Below, piece after piece: positions 24,984 through 36,123 of a DNA stretch of 38,690 bases. Below the pieces are notes generated by a model. That model searched no databases, was not told the DNA's origin, and worked only from the letters and a program-made list of their open reading frames with translations. Each line of letters begins with the position of its first letter. The stretch's first letter is position 1. A program made the translations under genes and the position numbers. Origin of the DNA: CAZHBA01 sp964530225 (GTDB lineage: Bacteria; Pseudomonadota; Alphaproteobacteria; UBA6615); NCBI GenBank assembly GCA_964530225.1, contig CAZHBA010000117.1, positions 1-38,690 on the forward strand. Reading direction: 5' to 3'.

Positions 24984-26537
24984 GTGGCGCCGTTTGCGAT
25001 AAACTCGCGCCATAGCAACAAGGCTCTTGATAAGACGAATTTCGTGGTAGTCCGCTGGATCGAAGACGCATCTGAACTTCTAACCGTTTCAGAAATGTAC
25101 CGGGCCGACACGGCGGCGGTTGCTGACGGCGTTGCAAGCCTCGATTTAATGGAAGTTGCCGGTACAGCCATCGCCGAAACCGTCGACTCCAGTTGGCCTG
25201 AAGGCGAGGTGTTGGTGCTGTGCGGTCCGGGCAATAATGGTGGCGACGGCTTCGTCGCCGCGCGGTTGCTTGCCGATGCTGGTAGACTGGTTCGGCTCGC
25301 GCTGCTTGGACCCATCGATAAGCTCGACGGTGACGCGGCCGCCAATGCCGCTCGCTGGAACGGCGAGGTTACTCCGCTCAAGCCATCACTACTTGAGGGT
25401 GCGAACGTTGTGATCGACGCCCTGTTCGGCGCCGGGTTGGGCCGGCCCCTTGAGGGTGTTGCGTCTGAAACTGTTGAAGCGCTGAATGGCAGCGGCGTTC
25501 CCTGCGTCGCCGTCGACGTGCCCAGTGGCGTGCACGGCGATACCGGCCAGGTATTAGGCGCCGCGGCGCAAGCGGCTACAACGGTGACCTTCTTCCGCCG
25601 CAAGCCCGGTCACCTTCTCTATCCCGGCAGAGGTTTGTGCGGTGAAGTGCGTGTTGCCGACATTGGCATACCCGACACCGTCCTAGACGACATTGCGCCG
25701 AGTATTAGCGGAAACCTGCCTGACCTGTGGCGTGATCTACTGCCATGCCCACGGCCCGAGAGCCACAAATACACCCGCGGCCACGCAATCATCGCCGGTG
25801 GCGCAGTGCTGACCGGCGCGGCGCGATTGGCGAGCTACGCTGCCTTACGGGCAGGGGTAGGGTTAGCGACCATTGCCGCTCCACCTGGAACCGGCGATGT
25901 CTACCGCGCCGGCCGGCCGACCACCATGGTTCGCGATGTCGCCGACAGCGAGGCCTTCGATGCAATATTGGCCGAGCCACGGGTGACGGCGGCATTAATC
26001 GGACCCGGCAACGGAGTCACTGCTGAAACAGCCGACCATGTTCTGCGGGGGCTGGCGGCGCAGCCATGTGTTCTCGATGCGGACGCGCTGACAGTATTCG
26101 CTGATCAACCAGAGGCGTTGTTCACGGCACTTTCCGCGGCGACGGCTGGAACTAGTGTTCTCACTCCCCACGAAGGCGAATTCGCGCGGTTATTCCCCGC
26201 AGATGCCGGAAACGGTGGCAAGATTAAGCGTACCATCGCGGCGGCAGCTTTGTCCTCCGCAATAGTGTTGCTGAAAGGTCCCGATACCGTCATAGCGTCG
26301 CCGAATGGAAGGGTAGCAGTTAACGCCAACGCACCGGCTTATTTGGCAACCGCCGGCTCTGGCGATGTGTTGGCCGGGTTTATCGTCGGCCTGATGGCGC
26401 AGGGACTACCGGCCTTTGAGGCGGCGTGCGCTGGTGTTTGGTTTCACGGCGCCTGCGCTACCGCCTTCGGGCCAGGACTTGTCGCCGATGATTTGGGCGA
26501 TATGCTCCCAGACGTATTGAGAAATATTTTGAAATAA
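24984..26537 (+). CDS. nnr: Bifunctional NAD(P)H-hydrate epimerase / ADP-dependent NAD(P)H-hydrate dehydratase
   Basis: A two-domain repair enzyme for damaged NAD(P)H. The N-terminal YjeF_N epimerase domain interconverts R and S hydrates: SELLTVSEMYRADTAAVADG, then GPGNNGGDG at 81-89 and DVPSGVHGDTGQV. The C-terminal ribokinase-like domain dehydrates the S form with ADP: PESHKYTRGHAIIAGGAVLT, IGPGNG, VLDADALTVFA, LTPHEGEFARLF, and the catalytic Asp in the GSGDVLAG motif near residue 460. The total of about 517 residues is usual for the fused form. The start is uncertain: GTG at 24984 gives the longest frame, while a GTG at 25044 is nearer the first conserved residues; neither has a clear ribosome binding site. 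The gene appears to be single. Confidence 0.92.
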   Translation: MAPFAINSRHSNKALDKTNFVVVRWIEDASELLTVSEMYRADTAAVADGVASLDLMEVAGTAIAETVDSSWPEGEVLVLCGPGNNGGDGFVAARLLADAGRLVRLALLGPIDKLDGDAAANAARWNGEVTPLKPSLLEGANVVIDALFGAGLGRPLEGVASETVEALNGSGVPCVAVDVPSGVHGDTGQVLGAAAQAATTVTFFRRKPGHLLYPGRGLCGEVRVADIGIPDTVLDDIAPSISGNLPDLWRDLLPCPRPESHKYTRGHAIIAGGAVLTGAARLASYAALRAGVGLATIAAPPGTGDVYRAGRPTTMVRDVADSEAFDAILAEPRVTAALIGPGNGVTAETADHVLRGLAAQPCVLDADALTVFADQPEALFTALSAATAGTSVLTPHEGEFARLFPADAGNGGKIKRTIAAAALSSAIVLLKGPDTVIASPNGRVAVNANAPAYLATAGSGDVLAGFIVGLMAQGLPAFEAACAGVWFHGACATAFGPGLVADDLGDMLPDVLRNILK

Positions 26538-26758
26538 TATTTTATTTCAGTAGGTTAAAATATTTTATTCATGTTATAATAGAGATCTAGAGCAGGTGAC
26601 ACAGGACATCACCAAGTCTATCAACTGGGCGAAAAGGACGATTCACGCCGAAACATTTACTCGTGCGGTGCGATAGTATAGGAAGTCCGCGGGCGGTAGC
26701 CGGGTTCGTGGCCGGCCAAGGAGGATGCCAAGGTCGGCGGAGCCAAATACGTTTTTGG
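26538..26758. other. Intergenic region upstream of tRNA-Leu
   Basis: The first 45 bases are very AT-rich, with the repeat AATATTTTATTT/AATATTTTATTC and a TATAAT hexamer at 26575-26580. The next 170 bases are GC-rich and contain no open frame with a ribosome binding site on the plus strand. The tRNA promoter is presumably here. The TATAAT is about 180 bases from the tRNA, so a longer precursor is possible. Confidence 0.4.
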
Positions 26759-26845
26759 GCGGGCGTGGCGGAACTGGTAGACGCGCCAGGTTTAGGTCCT
26801 GGTGACTGAAAAGTCGTGGGGGTTCGAGTCCCTTCGCCCGCACCA
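26759..26845 (+). tRNA. tRNA-Leu (TAG)
   Basis: An 87-base class II tRNA. Acceptor GCGGGCG pairs with CGCCCGC; the anticodon stem CCAGG/CCTGG encloses TTTAGGT with anticodon TAG; a long variable arm (TGACTGAAAAGTCG) is present, as in leucine tRNAs; the T-arm has GGTTCGAGTCC; A73 and CCA are encoded. It lies 137 bases before tig. Confidence 0.97.
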
Positions 26846-26982
26846 ATCCGGCGTTCAGTCCAGGATTTCAAGCGAATCGAAGGTTCGCCGTATGGCCCTG
26901 TTTAAAGTATTACGGGCGTATTGCGGTCTAGCCCAGACAGGCGAAAATAGAAACCACAGAAACCAGTTTAGAGTAATCGAAA

Positions 26983-28407
26983 ATGCAAGTCGTCGAGACG
27001 AATTCAGACAGTTTGCTCAAAGATTTCAAGGTGACAGTCGCTGCTTCCGATATCGAGATGCGGGTCGACAGCCGCCTCATCGAGGTTGGTCAGGATACCC
27101 GTATTCCCGGTTTTCGTCCCGGCAAGGCACCAGTAAAAGTCCTCAGGCAACGTCTTGGCCCTGCCGTGCGCGGCGAAATTCTGGAAGCGGCCTTGCGCGA
27201 CAGCACCCAGGAACTGCTCGCCGAACGCGGCCTGCGGCCAGCCAGCCAGCCACAGGTCGAAGTCACCTCTTACGAGGAAGGCAACGACCTAGAGTACGAT
27301 CTTTCGGTCGAGTTATTGCCCGATATTGGTGACGTCGATTTCTCGTCGATCGAATTGGAGCGGATTAAGGTCGCCGCCACAGACACGGAAATCAGCGAGA
27401 CCATGCAGCGGCTGGCTGAGCAGAACCGTAAAAGCAAGGCGATCGAAACCGCTAGAGCTGCAAAGAATGGTGACATCGTGGCCATCGATTTCGTCGGCAC
27501 AATCGATGGCGAACCGTTCGACGGGGGCACCGGCAACGACATCGAACTAGAGCTTGGCGCTGGCCAGTTCATTCCCGGCTTCGAAAACCAATTGGTGGGG
27601 ACAGAGGCGGGCCAGTCTCTCGACGTTAACATCACCTTTCCCGAGGACTACGGCAGTGCTAATCTGTCCGGAAAAAAAGCGGTTTTTAACTGTACGGTGA
27701 AAGAACTTCGTGAACCAATTCCGGCCGAACTCAGCGACGAATTTGCCACAACATTAGGTCTGGAATCGCTAGACGCGTTAAAAGATGCCATACGCGAACA
27801 GCTCGATGGCGAGTACACCCAGTTCACGCGCGATAAGGTGAAACGCGAACTCCTCGACAAGTTGTCCAATCAATATGATTTCGACGTGCCGCCGCGCATG
27901 CTCGAATCCGAGTTCGATCAGATTTGGACACAAGTAGAGGACGCGCGCGAAAAAGGCACCCTGGATGCTGAAGATAAGGACCGGAGCGAGAACGAATTGC
28001 AGGAGCAGTATCGCACTATCGCTGCGCGCCGGGTTCGCCTGGGTCTGTTGCTATCCCATGTGGGCGAGGCCAACGAGCTAACCGTGACCCAGGAAGAGGT
28101 CAATCGCGCGATCATGGAGCAGGCTCGGCAGATGCCTGGTCAAGAACAACAGGTCATCGAGTTCTATCGAAGCAACACCGAAGCGCAGGCCTCGTTGCAG
28201 GCACCCATCTTCGAAGACAAAGTAGTTAATTTCATTGTCGAGATGGCAAGTGTGACCGAACGCGAAATCACGCCTGAGGAATTACGCGCCGAGACTGAGA
28301 CAGAGGCCAAGGCGGCCGAAGCCAAGACCAAGGCTGAAAAGCCAAAGGCTAAGGCTAAGAAAGCGCCGGCCAAGAAAAAAGCGGCAGCTAAGAAGGACGC
28401 CAAATAG
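26983..28407 (+). CDS. tig: Trigger factor
   Basis: A 474-residue ribosome-bound chaperone and peptidyl-prolyl isomerase. The ribosome-binding signature GFRPGKAP is at 43-50; the FKBP-type domain spans about 155-240 (VAIDFVGTIDGEPFDGGTGN, LGAGQFIPGFENQLVG); the rest is the helical substrate cradle. The last 35 residues are a Lys/Ala/Glu tail (KAKKAPAKKKAAAKKDAK), common in alphaproteobacterial trigger factors. It leads the tig-clpP-clpX-lon series, in which each gene has a gap of about 90-230 bases, so internal promoters are likely. Confidence 0.98.
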   Translation: MQVVETNSDSLLKDFKVTVAASDIEMRVDSRLIEVGQDTRIPGFRPGKAPVKVLRQRLGPAVRGEILEAALRDSTQELLAERGLRPASQPQVEVTSYEEGNDLEYDLSVELLPDIGDVDFSSIELERIKVAATDTEISETMQRLAEQNRKSKAIETARAAKNGDIVAIDFVGTIDGEPFDGGTGNDIELELGAGQFIPGFENQLVGTEAGQSLDVNITFPEDYGSANLSGKKAVFNCTVKELREPIPAELSDEFATTLGLESLDALKDAIREQLDGEYTQFTRDKVKRELLDKLSNQYDFDVPPRMLESEFDQIWTQVEDAREKGTLDAEDKDRSENELQEQYRTIAARRVRLGLLLSHVGEANELTVTQEEVNRAIMEQARQMPGQEQQVIEFYRSNTEAQASLQAPIFEDKVVNFIVEMASVTEREITPEELRAETETEAKAAEAKTKAEKPKAKAKKAPAKKKAAAKKDAK

Positions 28408-28497
28408 TTGGCCTCTTGAACAGGCCCACTTACGCAGAATCGCCGGCACCTTATTTAGCGGCGATAACTTCACGATGAACGCAGGACAATCGAACCC

Positions 28498-29160
28498 ATG
28501 CCGACTACCATCGAACCGTCAATGAATGCCCTTGTCCCCATGGTGGTCGAGCAGACCAACCGGGGTGAGCGGGCCTACGATATTTATTCGCGTTTGCTCA
28601 AAGAGCGGATCATCTTTTTAACTGGCACGGTGGTTGATGAGGTCTCCAGTGTGATTTGCGCGCAGCTACTGTTTCTCGAGGCGGAGAATCCGAATAAGGA
28701 TATCTCGCTCTACATCAACTCGCCAGGCGGCGTGGTGACGGCGGGCTTGTCGATCTACGACACCATGCAATATATCCGCCCCGAGGTGACTACCTTGTGT
28801 ATTGGCCAGGCCGCTTCAATGGGCTCGTTACTGCTGGCGGGTGGGGCGGCAGGCAAGCGGTTTTCGCTACCCAATTCGCGAATTATGGTCCATCAACCTT
28901 CCGGCGGGTTCCAGGGACAAGCCACCGATATTGAGATTCATGCCAAAGAAATTTTGCAAATCCGAGAAAGATTGAACGAAATTTATGCATCTCATACGGG
29001 TCAAAAATTGGACGATATCGCCGATGCTCTCGAGCGGGACCGTTTTTATACTGCTGGAGAAGCCAAGGATTTTGGTCTTATTGACGAGGTTGTCGATAAA
29101 CGGGCCGTGGCAAGCCCTGATGGCGACAATGACAGCGATAGTGAGACGAAAGACGGTTAA
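28498..29160 (+). CDS. clpP: ATP-dependent Clp protease proteolytic subunit
   Basis: A 220-residue serine protease that forms the barrel used by ClpX and ClpA. The triad is Ser107 in GQAASMGS, His131 in IMVHQPSGG and Asp180 in LERDRF. The N-terminal segment MVVEQTNRGERAYDIYSRLL is standard, and the acidic tail (DGDNDSDSETKDG) extends past the core. The place between tig and clpX is the conserved one. Confidence 0.98.
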   Translation: MPTTIEPSMNALVPMVVEQTNRGERAYDIYSRLLKERIIFLTGTVVDEVSSVICAQLLFLEAENPNKDISLYINSPGGVVTAGLSIYDTMQYIRPEVTTLCIGQAASMGSLLLAGGAAGKRFSLPNSRIMVHQPSGGFQGQATDIEIHAKEILQIRERLNEIYASHTGQKLDDIADALERDRFYTAGEAKDFGLIDEVVDKRAVASPDGDNDSDSETKDG

Positions 29161-29305
29161 TAATAGGTAGACTGACATGCAGCGGCACTTAACTAATTAT
29201 TGATTGCGGGATGCTAGCTAGTGTTCAATTCGTTTGAGACGCGATTCGTTGTACGAAGCGGTATGACGGGTCAGCGGGTCAGAAGCCTAAACACGGGGTT
29301 CATTT

Positions 29306-30571
29306 ATGAGTAAGTCTGGCGGCAACGATTCGAAAAATACGCTATTCTGCTCGTTCTGCGGTAAGAGCCAGCACGAAGTCCGTAAACTAATTGCCGGGCC
29401 AACGGTATTCATCTGCGATGAATGCGTCGAATTGTGCATGGATATCATCCGCGAAGAGCACAAATCGACGTTGGTTAGGTCGCGCGACGGTGAGCCGACG
29501 CCGAAGGAAATCTGCCAGGTGCTTGACGATTATGTAATTGGCCAGGCGCAGGCAAAACGCGTGCTGTCGGTTGCCGTCCATAATCACTACAAGCGGCTCA
29601 ACGCGGCACCCAAGGGTAACGACGTTGAAATCGCTAAATCGAACATTCTGCTAATTGGTCCGACCGGCTGCGGCAAGACTCTGCTCGCCCAGACGCTGGC
29701 GCGCATTCTCGACGTGCCGTTCACTATGGCCGATGCGACGACGCTTACCGAAGCCGGCTATGTTGGCGAAGATGTCGAAAACATCATTCTCAAGCTGCTG
29801 CAGTCTGCCGACTACAATGTTGAGCGCGCGCAGCGTGGTATCGTCTACATCGACGAGGTCGACAAGATCAGCCGCAAGTCGGACAACCCCTCGATCACGC
29901 GCGACGTATCAGGCGAAGGCGTCCAGCAGGCGCTCCTAAAAATCATGGAAGGCACCGTAGCCTCGGTGCCGCCGCAGGGCGGACGTAAACATCCGCAGCA
30001 GGAATTTCTGCAGGTCGACACCACGAACATTCTGTTCATCGTCGGTGGCGCGTTTTCCGGTTTGGAAAAGATTATCGCCAACCGCGGCAAGGATACCTCG
30101 ATCGGTTTCGGCGCTGACGTTCGCAGCGCCGACGATCGGAAGACTGGTGAAATTCTATGTAATGTCGAGCCGGAAGATTTGCTGAAGTTTGGACTTATTC
30201 CGGAATTTGTCGGTCGGCTGCCGGTGATCGCTACTCTCGAAGATCTCGATGAGAGTACTCTGATCGAGATTCTCACCATCCCGAAAAACGCCTTGGTCAA
30301 ACAGTATCAGCGTTTGTTCGATATGGAAGGTGTTGAACTGTCATTCGCCGAGGATGCGCTCAAGTCGGTGGCGAAGAAGGCGGTTGCGCGCAAAACTGGT
30401 GCCCGTGGCCTGCGTTCAATTCTAGAAGCCATTTTGCTCGATACCATGTACGATTTGCCGGAAATGGGAGGCGTCGAAGAAGTCGTGATCAACGCCGAAG
30501 TGGTCGAGGGTAACGCTGCGCCTCTGCATATTTACGTTGATAAGCGTGAAGATTTGGAGACTAGCGCCTAG
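29306..30571 (+). CDS. clpX: ATP-dependent Clp protease ATP-binding subunit ClpX
   Basis: A 421-residue AAA+ unfoldase that feeds proteins to ClpP. The zinc-binding domain uses Cys15, Cys18, Cys37 and Cys40 (CSFCGKSQHEV, CDECVELC). Walker A GPTGCGKT is at 118-125 and Walker B IDEVDKI around 182-188. The pore-loop GYVGEDVE and the IGFGADVR loop, which docks ClpP in relatives, are both present. A CACGGGG sequence precedes the ATG. The length is normal. Confidence 0.98.
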   Translation: MSKSGGNDSKNTLFCSFCGKSQHEVRKLIAGPTVFICDECVELCMDIIREEHKSTLVRSRDGEPTPKEICQVLDDYVIGQAQAKRVLSVAVHNHYKRLNAAPKGNDVEIAKSNILLIGPTGCGKTLLAQTLARILDVPFTMADATTLTEAGYVGEDVENIILKLLQSADYNVERAQRGIVYIDEVDKISRKSDNPSITRDVSGEGVQQALLKIMEGTVASVPPQGGRKHPQQEFLQVDTTNILFIVGGAFSGLEKIIANRGKDTSIGFGADVRSADDRKTGEILCNVEPEDLLKFGLIPEFVGRLPVIATLEDLDESTLIEILTIPKNALVKQYQRLFDMEGVELSFAEDALKSVAKKAVARKTGARGLRSILEAILLDTMYDLPEMGGVEEVVINAEVVEGNAAPLHIYVDKREDLETSA

Positions 30572-30578
30572 AGTGGCG

Positions 30579-30607
30579 TCCTACCAGAATGGTTCAATTT
30601 GGTAGGA
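30579..30607. terminator. Hairpin after clpX
   Basis: Perfect eight-base arms TCCTACCA / TGGTAGGA flank a 13-base loop, starting eight bases after the clpX stop. There is no T run, so a weak terminator or an RNA-stability structure is more likely than a strong stop. Another TGGTAGGA copy occurs at about 30692. Confidence 0.4.
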
Positions 30608-30655
30608 TGCTGCTCTGAGCCCACAACAAATTGTGTGTCGAAGGTGTCAGCCAGG

Positions 30656-30684
30656 CTTGATTGCTGGGCTGATGTAGCCCAAAT
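30656..30684 (+). promoter_or_regulatory. Heat-shock (sigma-32-like) promoter candidate for lon
   Basis: CTTGAT and CCCAAAT are 16 bases apart, resembling the CTTGAAA / CCCATNT pattern of sigma-32 promoters. It lies about 120 bases before the lon start. Heat-shock control of lon is known in proteobacteria; this exact site is a visual guess. Confidence 0.3.
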
Positions 30685-30804
30685 ACTGGACTGGTAGGAT
30701 TTATGGTGCCGAATCGGCGGTAAATTTTGTCTGCTATAGTAAACCTCGGTTTATTAATTCGTGGTTATCCTTATTTGCGGAACCCCTAATCTGTAGGAAC
30801 TTCC

Positions 30805-33219
<2,415 letters not shown>

Positions 33220-33268
33220 CTAGTAGCGAAAAATACCGAATTTTTCCGATTCGAATCGAAAAAAGCAC

Positions 33269-33295
33269 AAAAAGCCCCAGTTTTCCGGGCTTTTT
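33269..33295 (+). terminator. Rho-independent terminator after lon
   Basis: AAAAAGCCC and GGGCTTTTT form a nine-base stem with a nine-base loop and a T run, 50 bases past the lon stop. Confidence 0.88.
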
Positions 33296-33297
33296 AA

Positions 33298-33326
33298 TTG
33301 ACGCGATTCAAAACAGCGTTCTAGCT
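33298..33326 (+). promoter_or_regulatory. Promoter candidate for hupB
   Basis: TTGACG and CTAGCT are separated by 17 bases, beginning right after the lon terminator and about 68 bases before the HU start. The -35 match is good and the -10 match is weak. Confidence 0.4.
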
Positions 33327-33393
33327 TCCTAATGTTTGGATTCGGGTTTCACGCTCCAGACATTGAGCGAACCATCCCAAAGGGAGTCCTAAA

Positions 33394-33666
33394 GTGAATA
33401 AAAACGATCTTGTCTCTGCCGTTTCCAGTTCGGCTGGTCTAACGAAGGCTGATGCAACCAAGGCTGTCGACAGTGTGTTCAACAACATTACCAGCTCACT
33501 GCAGAGCGGAAATGAAGTTCGCCTTGTAGGTTTCGGCACTTTCTCAACTTCGCAACGTAAGGCGACAACTGGGCGTAATCCGCGTACCGGCGAAATCATC
33601 CAGATCAGGGCGTCTACACGGCCCAAATTTAAAGCCGGCAAAGCACTGAAAGATGCCGTTAACTGA
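33394..33666 (+). CDS. hupB: DNA-binding protein HU
   Basis: A 90-residue histone-like protein that bends and compacts DNA as a dimer. The start is GTG after GGGAGTCC. The DNA-binding arm signature GFGTFSTSQRKATTGRNPRTG is changed only mildly from the family form, and the FKAGKALKDAVN end is standard. It follows lon, as in many related genomes, but is separated by a terminator, so it is its own unit. Confidence 0.97.
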   Translation: MNKNDLVSAVSSSAGLTKADATKAVDSVFNNITSSLQSGNEVRLVGFGTFSTSQRKATTGRNPRTGEIIQIRASTRPKFKAGKALKDAVN

Positions 33667-33690
33667 CGGCATAACGCCATTAATCTACTT

Positions 33691-33726
33691 CAGGCCGGTC
33701 GCGGTATAACGTGGCCGGCCTGTTTT
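33691..33726 (+). terminator. Rho-independent terminator after hupB
   Basis: CAGGCCGG and CCGGCCTG form a perfect eight-base GC-rich stem, followed by TTTTATTT, 25 bases past the stop. Confidence 0.85.
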
Positions 33727-33813
33727 ATTTCGCACCCCGCCAACGGCCGGGTTGCGCGCGCGGTGGCGCATAGTTAGAACCCAATTGGTCGATGCTGTAT
33801 TACCGGCGTCAAA

Positions 33814-33889
33814 GGGCGATTAGCTCAGCTGGAAGAGCACCTCGTTTACACCGAGGGGGTCGGCGGTTCGAGCCCGTCATCGCCCACCA
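33814..33889 (+). tRNA. tRNA-Val (TAC)
   Basis: A 76-base cloverleaf: GGGCGAT pairs with ATCGCCC, the anticodon stem CCTCG/CGAGG encloses TTTACAC with anticodon TAC, the T-arm has GGTTCGAGCC, and A73-CCA is encoded. Confidence 0.97.
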
Positions 33890-34178
33890 TTACCCGCCAA
33901 AATTATTTAGCACGCAAAGAGTGCGATTATTTTGATACCGGCGTTTGCGACGGCGTCGAACTCCGCTAAGTACGCGAGATTCTCCATGGCCTAGAGGCCG
34001 TGGTGGTCTGGAATTTACAGATATATAAATGCGGTGCCCCGGTAGGTCTCCACGTAAGGCGCGGATGCGGAAAAAGCGCGGTAGGGAGCAGAAGCTGGTC
34101 AGCTATCTAACCAAGTTTGCTTGCTTGACACATCCCAGAACCGGCAGTACTTAGCCTCGGCCTTTATGTGTGCCCTAT
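33890..34178. other. Intergenic region between tRNA-Val and tRNA-Asp
   Basis: No coding sequence is supported in these 289 bases. A short AGCAC...GTGCG hairpin followed by ATTATTTT at about 33909-33934 may end the tRNA-Val transcript. The rest shows no further structure that I recognise, apart from the promoter at the right end. Confidence 0.45.
34125..34153 (+). promoter_or_regulatory. Promoter for tRNA-Asp
   Basis: A perfect TTGACA is followed after 17 bases by TACTTA, 26 bases before the tRNA. The spacing and place are right for a stable-RNA promoter, although the -10 is not ideal. Confidence 0.55.
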
Positions 34179-34255
<77 letters not shown>

Positions 34256-34547
34256 CTTCCCCAGTCCAAATTCAGGCTCGCGACAGCCTCTCGAAGCTCT
34301 TTTCGGAGTGCCGGCGTTGTGTGCCTCAACACGATTTGATCAACCGTTTTTCTGTGACGCACTCCAATGCGTTTTGTGCCACTCCATTCGCTGTTTTGTG
34401 GGACTCGGATGGCCGTAGTTTCTACGGGCAAAGCCTGGCTTGCATGGCAAACGAACGTCGTGTATGGCTGCGCGCAGGCGCTGGTTGGCCCAATTCTTAA
34501 GGTCGCGTCCACGTGCAACGCATAACGATTTTTGGCGGGCGCCAGAC
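34256..34547. other. Leader region upstream of nuoA
   Basis: These 292 bases carry no convincing gene; the minus-strand frames are antisense to the tRNA or lack start signals. The nuo promoter must be here or the operon is read through from tRNA-Asp. A perfect hairpin CCGTAG-TTT-CTACGG lies at 34413-34427, about 120 bases before nuoA. I see no confident promoter pair. Confidence 0.4.
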
Positions 34548-34913
34548 ATGGAACAGTTGCTGCTTGAATATCTCCCCATCCTGATATTTCTCAGCTTGGC
34601 TATCAGCATTTCGGCGGTGATGGTTGCCGTTTCGTTTTTCGTTGGGCCGAAAAATCCCGACGTGGAAAAAAATTCGGCCTACGAGTGCGGTTTCGAACCG
34701 TTCGACGATGCTCGCATGAAGTTCGACGTGCGTTTTTATCTGGTAGCTATTCTGTTCATCATTTTCGACCTTGAAGTTGCCTTCCTGTTTCCCTGGGCGA
34801 TTACGCTTGGCGAAATCGGCCTTTTTGGGTTTTGGTCGATGGTGGTTTTTCTGGCCATCCTAACCGTCGGCTTTGTCTACGAATGGCGTAAGGGAGCGCT
34901 CGAATGGGAGTAG
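34548..34913 (+). CDS. nuoA: NADH-quinone oxidoreductase subunit A
   Basis: A 121-residue membrane subunit of complex I with three transmembrane helices. The conserved loop PKNPDVEKNSAYECGFEPF contains the family cysteine near the quinone site, and RFYLVAILFIIFDLEVAFLFPW forms the second helix. The start at 34548 is where the family begins; the longer open frame to 34440 is not coding. The end overlaps nuoB by ten bases. Confidence 0.97.
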   Translation: MEQLLLEYLPILIFLSLAISISAVMVAVSFFVGPKNPDVEKNSAYECGFEPFDDARMKFDVRFYLVAILFIIFDLEVAFLFPWAITLGEIGLFGFWSMVVFLAILTVGFVYEWRKGALEWE

Positions 34914-35458
34914 TACCCACCCCGCAAAACCACACCGGAAAGTTATTCGAGACCGGCCCCGATCAGGACGCCGCCTTGAAGGTGGTCACCGATGAATTGA
35001 TCGATAGGGGATTCGTGATTGCCCAGATGGACAAGCTCGTGACCTGGGCGCGCAGCGGCTCGATGTGGCCGATGACATTCGGCCTGGCATGCTGCGCCGT
35101 CGAGATGATGCACACGGCAGCCTCGCGCTATGATCTCGACCGCTTTGGCGTCGTATTCCGTCCCAGTCCGCGGCAGTCCGATGTGATGATTGTTGCCGGC
35201 ACGCTGACCAACAAAATGGCACCAGCTCTGCGCAAGGTTTACGACCAGATGGCCGAGCCGCGCTGGGTCATATCCATGGGCTCGTGCGCTAACGGTGGCG
35301 GTTATTACCATTACTCTTATTCGGTTGTGCGCGGCTGTGATCGCATCGTGCCAGTCGACATTTATGTGCCGGGTTGTCCGCCAACAGCGGAAGCCCTGCT
35401 TTATGGTATTCTGCAACTGCAAAAGAAAATTCGGCGCACCAGCACAATTGCGCGCTGA
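34904..35458 (+). CDS. nuoB: NADH-quinone oxidoreductase subunit B
   Basis: A 184-residue hydrophilic subunit that holds the N2 iron-sulfur cluster, the last electron carrier before quinone. Ligands are Cys63 and Cys64 (ACCAVEMMH), Cys128 (SMGSCANGGGYYHYSYSV) and Cys158 (YVPGCPP). The start lies inside the end of nuoA, giving coupled translation. Confidence 0.98.
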   Translation: MGVVPTPQNHTGKLFETGPDQDAALKVVTDELIDRGFVIAQMDKLVTWARSGSMWPMTFGLACCAVEMMHTAASRYDLDRFGVVFRPSPRQSDVMIVAGTLTNKMAPALRKVYDQMAEPRWVISMGSCANGGGYYHYSYSVVRGCDRIVPVDIYVPGCPPTAEALLYGILQLQKKIRRTSTIAR

Positions 35459-35490
35459 CGGGTCTGACCGGAACTTAGCGGAACTCAACG

Positions 35491-36123
35491 ATGGATCAGG
35501 CCCTCAAGGACCTTGGCGACTACATTGCGGTGGCACTACCGCACGATGTGATCCGCAGCGAGGGCGTCTGCGGGGAATTGATAATTGTGGCCCGCGCAGC
35601 GGCAATCGTCGATGTGCTGACGTTTCTGCGCAACGATAGTAACTGTCAGTTCAAAGTCCTTGTCGACGTTTGCGGTGCCGACTATCCGCAGCGCGAGCCG
35701 CGCTTCGACGTGGTCTACAATCTGCTATCGCTGACCCAAAATCAGCGCATTCGCGTCAAAGTGATGGTCGCCGAAGATACGCCTGTGCCGACGGCCATTT
35801 CGGTCTTTAGTGCTGCCGACTGGTTCGAGCGCGAGACCTGGGATCTTTATGGCATTATGTTTTCCGACCATCCCGATCTACGGCGTATTCTCACTGACTA
35901 CGGTTTCGAGGGTCATCCGCTGCGCAAGGATTTCCCCTTAACCGGCCGCGTCGAGTTGCGCTACGACGAAATGCAAAAACGGGTGGTCTACGACCCTGTT
36001 CAGTTAACCCAGGATTTTCGCACCTTCGATTTCCTTAGTCCCTGGGAAGGAATGAACAAGGAATTGCCCGACGACGAAAAAGAAGCCGGTGAAGACGACA
36101 CGTCGGAAGAGAGCGCTTCATGA
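35491..36123 (+). CDS. nuoC: NADH-quinone oxidoreductase subunit C
   Basis: A 210-residue peripheral-arm subunit of complex I. The 30-kDa subunit signature ERETWDLYGIMFSDHPDLRRIL and the following GHPLRKDFPL are intact. The C-terminus carries an acidic extension of about 25 residues (PDDEKEAGEDDTSEESAS). The gene is separate from nuoD, not fused as in enterobacteria, and its stop overlaps the nuoD start by four bases. Confidence 0.97.
   Translation: MDQALKDLGDYIAVALPHDVIRSEGVCGELIIVARAAAIVDVLTFLRNDSNCQFKVLVDVCGADYPQREPRFDVVYNLLSLTQNQRIRVKVMVAEDTPVPTAISVFSAADWFERETWDLYGIMFSDHPDLRRILTDYGFEGHPLRKDFPLTGRVELRYDEMQKRVVYDPVQLTQDFRTFDFLSPWEGMNKELPDDEKEAGEDDTSEESAS

Noticed and set aside
26538..26580. 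AT-rich repeat (AATATTTTATTT) considered as a replication origin or attachment site
   Set aside because: Only two short copies, no DnaA-box cluster and no integrase nearby; tRNA-Leu has no duplicated 3' end in the window.
26643..26846. Minus-strand frame reading GLEPPRLFSHQDLNLARLP
   Set aside because: It is antisense to tRNA-Leu and is a well-known spurious translation of tRNA sequence.
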